A DNA stretch of 64,000 nt from assembly GCF_000381965.1 (NCBI RefSeq), contig NZ_KB908470.1, forward strand, positions 18,454 to 82,453, read 5' to 3'. The number at the start of each line of letters is the position of its first letter. The stretch's first letter is position 1. Both the position numbers and the translations under genes were made by a program. The notes beneath the pieces are model-generated. The model was not told the origin of the DNA. It saw only the letters and a program-made list of their open reading frames with translations, and did no database searches. This DNA comes from Oceanimonas smirnovii ATCC BAA-899 (GTDB taxonomy: Bacteria; Pseudomonadota; Gammaproteobacteria; Enterobacterales; Aeromonadaceae). Below are positions 60,625 through 64,000 of this stretch, one piece after another.

Positions 60625-61596
60625 ATGAGCAATAAAGAAAGTTTTGGAAGTGTGAGCCTAGTTCGTCAGGGAGAGCATAGGTTTTACTCATTCACTATGC
60701 CCAGTGATATCCTTGCAGAAACGTGTTACGTGATCAACCGCGATGAAGATCCCATAGAAGGATTTCAGCGAGAGCTGGATAAAAAAAGAGCGATGGAAAT
60801 TGCAAATTATATTGATTCAGGACTTGGAACCATTCCTAGCTCAATAGTTTTGTCAGCACAGGAAGATTGCGATTTCACATATGATTCAAAAATAAAATCA
60901 GTGAGCTTTAAAAACATAAATAAGGCATTTCTTATTATTGATGGACAGCATCGAGTGTATGGATTCAAGCTCGCGAACACGGCACTAAGAATCCCTGTTG
61001 TAGTATACGAGAACTTGTCAAAAAGAGATGAAACAAGGCTGTTTATTGATATAAATTCTAAGCAAAAGGGGGTGCCAACAGAACTTCTTCTAGACATCAA
61101 GAAGATGGCTGAGTATGAGAATGACACTGAGCAATACCTAAGAGAGATATTCGATACATTCTCAAAAGAGAATGACAGCGCTCTCTACAATAGGCTTTCA
61201 GCTTCGAAACGAGACAAGGGAAAAATCACTAGATCTGTTTTCAATACGGCGATGAAGCCTTTGGTTAAAGTTTTTGGAAACAAGACGCCAACGGAAATAT
61301 ATGAGATATACAACGCATACCTAATTGCTTTCAATGAAGGGATATTGGTCCCCCATGGCATTCAAGAGCAGGCTTTCAATACGACTGTATTCAAGGCCAT
61401 TGCGGGGTTCTTCCCTATTATAACAGCAAGAGTTAAAGATCGGTTTGGTGCCATTTATACAGTTGATAACTACCATGAATTCACGGAGATTATTGGTCAG
61501 AGAATCAAGCCTATAAAGCTAGAAAATCCGACTAATGCATATAAGCCTATTGTTGATCATCTTGAAGAGTCGTTAAAGCAGGAGTTTACTCTTTAA
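60625..61596 (+). CDS. DGQHR-domain protein (DndB-like)
   Basis: A 323-residue protein with the DGQHR domain: FLIIDGQHRVYGF (DGQHR at residues 106-110) and DETRLFIDINSKQKGVP (139-151), the F-x-x-I-N-x-x-Q element that follows it. Such domains occur in DndB (regulator of DNA phosphorothioation) and in many uncharacterised defence-associated proteins; the nucleotide- or DNA-related role is not settled. ATG 60625 has AAAGG 7 bases before it. Its stop abuts the ATG of the next gene (61596/61597), so they form one two-gene cassette between attC sites 1 and 2. Confidence 0.8.
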   Translation: MSNKESFGSVSLVRQGEHRFYSFTMPSDILAETCYVINRDEDPIEGFQRELDKKRAMEIANYIDSGLGTIPSSIVLSAQEDCDFTYDSKIKSVSFKNINKAFLIIDGQHRVYGFKLANTALRIPVVVYENLSKRDETRLFIDINSKQKGVPTELLLDIKKMAEYENDTEQYLREIFDTFSKENDSALYNRLSASKRDKGKITRSVFNTAMKPLVKVFGNKTPTEIYEIYNAYLIAFNEGILVPHGIQEQAFNTTVFKAIAGFFPIITARVKDRFGAIYTVDNYHEFTEIIGQRIKPIKLENPTNAYKPIVDHLEESLKQEFTL

Positions 61597-62562
61597 ATGA
61601 CGCCTGAGATTAAGCTTATTCACCAGTTATCACATAACGCAATATTCGAAGTATCTTCGAAAGCTGAGACTGACCTAAAAGCTTGGGTTGCGAATGGTCA
61701 GTATCTGATGGATCAGGCGTTAGTGCCAAATGCGCAAGGAAGAGCTAGCGAATTCAAGCTCCGATTTCAAGACGCTGACAAAATAAATATTGCCTTAGCG
61801 AATGATTGCAACCGTTTTTCACAGGCCGCGATTGAGTCTATGTGGTGTATTGGAAAGGTGGAAAAATTACCAAAAAGCACTGCCTGGGCTACTGTTCAAA
61901 TGTATTATTCTGCATTTTTCGCCGTGCATGCGTTATTGAGAATTTTTGGCAGAGCTTGCACGCAATTGGATAGCAGCCATGTTGAGGCAGTATATCAAGT
62001 GGCAAGCGCCACCAATATGGATAGCGGTACATCCTGCATTGAAAATGGGTTTTACATCTCAGTGATCAAGAATAACGGTATTGAATACAAAAAATTAAAA
62101 GATTCTCATGCAGATACTTGGCTGTCATTCTCGAATTTATTGACTTGGATAATTAATAACATTGAGAGCACTACAGGCTTAGGAAAACACAAGTCCGATG
62201 CTATCGACCTTGTTTCAAACCTCAAACAGGCGATGTCACAGTCCGGAGCAGCTAAAGGGAATTGGCCTTCGCAAGTAAGGAATAGGGTTAACTATCAACA
62301 CAGTCATGGTGTTTGGTATCCTTACAAAAATGCATTGCATGATCACGAGGCTATACTAAGAAACTCAGAATGGTTAAAACAGCCACAGACCTTTGATCTA
62401 AATCCAAATACCGGCGAAATTCAATCACTATTCAACATTAGTAATTCGATACTATCGCTGATGTACCAGCTAATGAAGTACGGCTATGACCGTGCAGGTA
62501 AAATTTCGCTGCCATTGGCGAATGGAACATTTCGACTTATAAATCAAATCCGAGCAGCATGA
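61597..62562 (+). CDS. HEPN-like protein in a two-gene cassette
   Basis: A 321-residue protein I cannot assign firmly. Residues 95-120 (AWATVQMYYSAFFAVHALLRIFG) form the aromatic helix typical of HEPN-fold proteins. Residues 228-235, RNRVNYQH, satisfy the Rx4-6H catalytic motif of HEPN RNases (Arg228-Asn229 ... His235). The rest is helical (LLTWIINNIESTTGLGKHK, SNSILSLMYQLMKYGYDRA). No ribosome site is needed if coupled to the DGQHR gene it directly abuts. The stop leads straight into attC site 2. Candidate RNase effector controlled by the DGQHR protein. Confidence 0.6.
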   Translation: MTPEIKLIHQLSHNAIFEVSSKAETDLKAWVANGQYLMDQALVPNAQGRASEFKLRFQDADKINIALANDCNRFSQAAIESMWCIGKVEKLPKSTAWATVQMYYSAFFAVHALLRIFGRACTQLDSSHVEAVYQVASATNMDSGTSCIENGFYISVIKNNGIEYKKLKDSHADTWLSFSNLLTWIINNIESTTGLGKHKSDAIDLVSNLKQAMSQSGAAKGNWPSQVRNRVNYQHSHGVWYPYKNALHDHEAILRNSEWLKQPQTFDLNPNTGEIQSLFNISNSILSLMYQLMKYGYDRAGKISLPLANGTFRLINQIRAA

Positions 62563-62610
62563 TGCTAACAAAGCAATGCACGCGACAAGCGCGTGATTGC
62601 GGCGTTAAGC
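62563..62610 (+). repeat. attC-like recombination site 2 (short)
   Basis: TGCTAAC (62563-62569) to GTTAAGC (62604-62610). GCAAT-G-CACGCG (62573-62584) pairs with CGCGTG-ATTGC (62590-62600) with one bulged G and loop ACAAG. At 48 bp it is shorter than standard attC sites, but has the cores, the extra-helical base and the right position after a stop codon. Confidence 0.75.
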
Positions 62611-62642
62611 GCCAATGTGGCAATTTTAAACTAGGAGTATTT

Positions 62643-63152
62643 ATGGATTTTGATGCACTGGCATATCCAGAGGTTGTTTTCATTGAAGGGCAAGAATATA
62701 AAGCTCAACGTAATATGTCTAAAGGGCAGGTTTTGGTGCCTTATACTGAAGCTCCTGATGTAGGGATAGGCGATGTAATTACGCAAAAGTCCGGTAAACG
62801 TGAAATCCATTTGAAAGTCCTAGACGTTCAATTTTTAGAGGGTGGCTCGTTAAACGTTGGTACTAATCATCCTCATATGTTGACCTTACATGTGGAAAAC
62901 TCGACTTCTCAACCACACAAAACAAGTTCATCTAGCAATACAACTTTTAATATTGGTAGTATCTCAGGCGAGCAGCTTCAAGTCGGTAACAACAACTCTC
63001 AGTCAGTTACTATCAATGTCCAAAAGTTGGTCGAAGAAGTCGCAAAAAGTAATGATCCTGAAGCAAAGAGTTTACTTAAACAACTGTTAGAAAATAGCAC
63101 TGTTGGGAGCGTTATTGGAGCAGGAGCTTCAGCATTGATAAGCATGCTTTGA
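62643..63152 (+). CDS. Cassette protein with C-terminal amyloid/RHIM-like motif
   Basis: A 169-residue protein. Residues 1-85 look like a small beta domain (YPEVVFIEGQEYKAQRNMS...GIGDVITQKSG). A Ser/Thr-rich linker (86-100) leads to TFNIGSISGEQLQVGNNNSQ (101-120), in which LQVG followed by NNN recalls RHIM/PP-type amyloid signalling motifs. A helix (NVQKLVEEVAKSNDPEAKSLLKQLL) and a glycine/alanine-rich hydrophobic end (VGSVIGAGASALISML) follow. AGGAG (62633-62637) precedes ATG 62643. Function unknown. Confidence 0.7.
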   Translation: MDFDALAYPEVVFIEGQEYKAQRNMSKGQVLVPYTEAPDVGIGDVITQKSGKREIHLKVLDVQFLEGGSLNVGTNHPHMLTLHVENSTSQPHKTSSSSNTTFNIGSISGEQLQVGNNNSQSVTINVQKLVEEVAKSNDPEAKSLLKQLLENSTVGSVIGAGASALISML

Positions 63153-63158
63153 GTTGAC

Positions 63159-63213
63159 GCTTAACAAATAAGGATAAGTGTCGCGCAGCCGACACTTCAT
63201 CCGGGTGTTGAAC
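63159..63213 (+). repeat. attC-like recombination site 3
   Basis: GCTTAAC (63159-63165, exact RYYYAAC) to GTTGAAC (63207-63213, exact GTTRRRY). GGAT-AAGTGTCG (63172-63183) pairs with CGACACTT-C-ATCC (63190-63202) with one extra-helical C and loop CGCAGC. Length 55 bp, a good attC match 6 bp after a stop codon. Confidence 0.82.
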
Positions 63214-63412
63214 AAGCCCGAAGCTGCCTTATTAAGTAAATTGCTCGGTTGAGCATGAGGTGGACGGTGAGGCTACTATTTTCTGCAGGCATAGCTAGCC
63301 GCTAAGCGATTAGAAGACTAATAACTTCAGCTAGTTACCGTGTTCGGTGAGTGACGGTCGTGCTTCTCCTGCTGTTGTTGAGGTCATTATCCTTATTGTG
63401 CACGCCTTTCGG

Positions 63413-64000
63413 CTATCCCGTTCGGATGATGCCGGTGCACACCATGCTCTGTGCGCAGTACGGGCAACTGCGGCTGGCTTTGGTCATCGTGGCCGGCTTC
63501 CCTGGCAGCCCTCGCCATCCCAGTCGCACCAACAACAACTGGATAATCAAGCGCACCGCCCTGGCGCTACCGTGCAGCAGCCCGTAGTCCCGTACTCGTT
63601 GTAGCCCCTTGGGCAAGGCGTGTTGCAGTATCAGCCCCAGGAACCTGACGATGGGTAAGGTGCGGTGTTGCCAGTGATTGGTTTTCCCCTCGCGGTAGCG
63701 GAAGGTCACCCGGTCACCGTCTATACCGATAATATCTCGGTCGGGCAGTACCCCGCGGTATAAATAGCGGGACAGGTATTTCAGGGCGGGTAGGCCCCGG
63801 CCCACAGGGCGGCAGTCCACCACCCATTGCGCCGGTAGTCTGGCTGGCAGGTAGAGCTGGGGGTGCTGGTGAATGGCGGCCAGTAGCCGGCCCCGCCATA
63901 CTTTGGCCAGTGCGACAGCAGGGTAGAGGTAACGCTTGGGGCCCTTGTGCCACTGGCGCCGTGCGGGATTGTAGTAGCCTGCCGGGACCATGACATGCAG
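63413..64000 (-). CDS. IS91-family transposase, C-terminal part
   Basis: The C-terminal 195 residues of an IS91-type (Y2, Transposase_32) transposase whose N-terminus lies beyond the window. Signatures are LHVMVPAGYYNP at the visible start, PALKYLSRYLYRGVLPDRDI, VTFRYREGKTNHWQHRTLPIVRFLGLILQHALPKGLQRVRDYGLLHGSAR, and the closing zinc-type CPYCAQSM. The frame is open to base 64000. IS91 elements move by rolling-circle copying and tend to end at GAAC or CAAG; the attC core GTTGAAC followed by CAAG at 63210-63216 may be its insertion point. The catalytic tyrosines are outside the window. Confidence 0.9.
   Translation of the reverse strand: MHVMVPAGYYNPARRQWHKGPKRYLYPAVALAKVWRGRLLAAIHQHPQLYLPARLPAQWVVDCRPVGRGLPALKYLSRYLYRGVLPDRDIIGIDGDRVTFRYREGKTNHWQHRTLPIVRFLGLILQHALPKGLQRVRDYGLLHGSARAVRLIIQLLLVRLGWRGLPGKPATMTKASRSCPYCAQSMVCTGIIRTG

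Larger units (their letters stand above)
60112..63213 (+). mobile_element. Integron cassette array (three attC-like sites)
   Basis: AT-rich genes, all on the plus strand and lacking promoters of their own, are separated by attC-like sites at 60452-60593, 62563-62610 and 63159-63213. Each site has RYYYAAC-like and GTTRRRY-like ends and an imperfect hairpin with one extra-helical base. At least three cassettes are present. No integrase lies within the window, so it is either part of a larger chromosomal integron or a cluster lacking integrase. An IS91-family gene follows. Confidence 0.75.

Noticed and set aside
1..64000. CRISPR array
   Set aside because: No series of short direct repeats with unique spacers; the repeats seen are attC-like sites, hairpins and dispersed intergenic elements.

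Overview
The window reads as a chromosome segment of a GC-rich gammaproteobacterium. Two features point to the Aeromonadaceae (Oceanimonas/Oceanisphaera/Zobellella type): the syntenic blocks aroQ-accB-accC..yhdT-panF-prmA-dusB-fis and nrdR-ribD-ribE-ribBX..ribH-nusB-thiL-pgpA, and the host codon habits (CTG, GCC, GTG). This taxonomic placement is inference. No rRNA or tRNA gene was seen.

Layout. 1-9.1 kb: the 3' part of ackA with pta (acetate overflow), a DUF2892 protein, a D-Ala-D-Ala dipeptidase, an AGCS amino-acid/Na+ symporter behind a structured glycine-riboswitch-like leader, and gabD. An IS200/IS605-type element (tnpB and tnpA divergent) sits immediately behind the gabD stop. 9.3-13.4 kb: a BCCT osmolyte transporter, a lipoprotein, an orphan OpuAC-type binding lipoprotein and a secreted GlcG/HbpS protein. 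13.5-21.9 kb: nuclease and defence-type genes. These are a VRR-NUC protein, a methyltransferase overlapping a four-part helicase (PLD-like, SF2 helicase, long middle region, S24-like C-terminus), a Septu-like ATPase/HNH pair, and a decayed toxin-antitoxin locus with an intact antitoxin, a frameshifted toxin and a second antitoxin remnant.

22-36.6 kb, all on the minus strand: dusB-fis, prmA, yhdT-panF, a RidA-family gene, aroQ-accB-accC, acs with a candidate class II CRP promoter, and a tightly packed cluster. That cluster runs TorD-like, amidoligase, C26 class-I amidotransferase, YqaA-like membrane protein, cNMP/CBS/DUF294 protein, DnaQ-like exonuclease. 36.8-49.5 kb, mostly plus strand: glyA, then the nrdR-rib-nusB-thiL-pgpA operon. 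It is split between ribBX and ribH by a siaABCD c-di-GMP switch, hopJ and an EamA transporter. 49.7-57.2 kb: a dipeptide/oligopeptide ABC importer with fused ATPase, a PsiE-like protein, an unassigned membrane protein and a 31-residue membrane peptide. 57.4-59.5 kb: a stand-alone second EF-G.

60.1-64.0 kb: AT-rich DNA with three attC-like sites framing promoterless cassettes, which is part of an integron cassette array with no integrase visible. One cassette carries a DGQHR-domain gene abutting a HEPN-like gene. Another ends in an amyloid/RHIM-like motif. The array is closed by a partial IS91-family transposase at the window edge. The best candidates for undescribed biology are the DGQHR/HEPN cassette, the methyltransferase/PLD-helicase-S24/PtuAB island and the amidoligase cluster.
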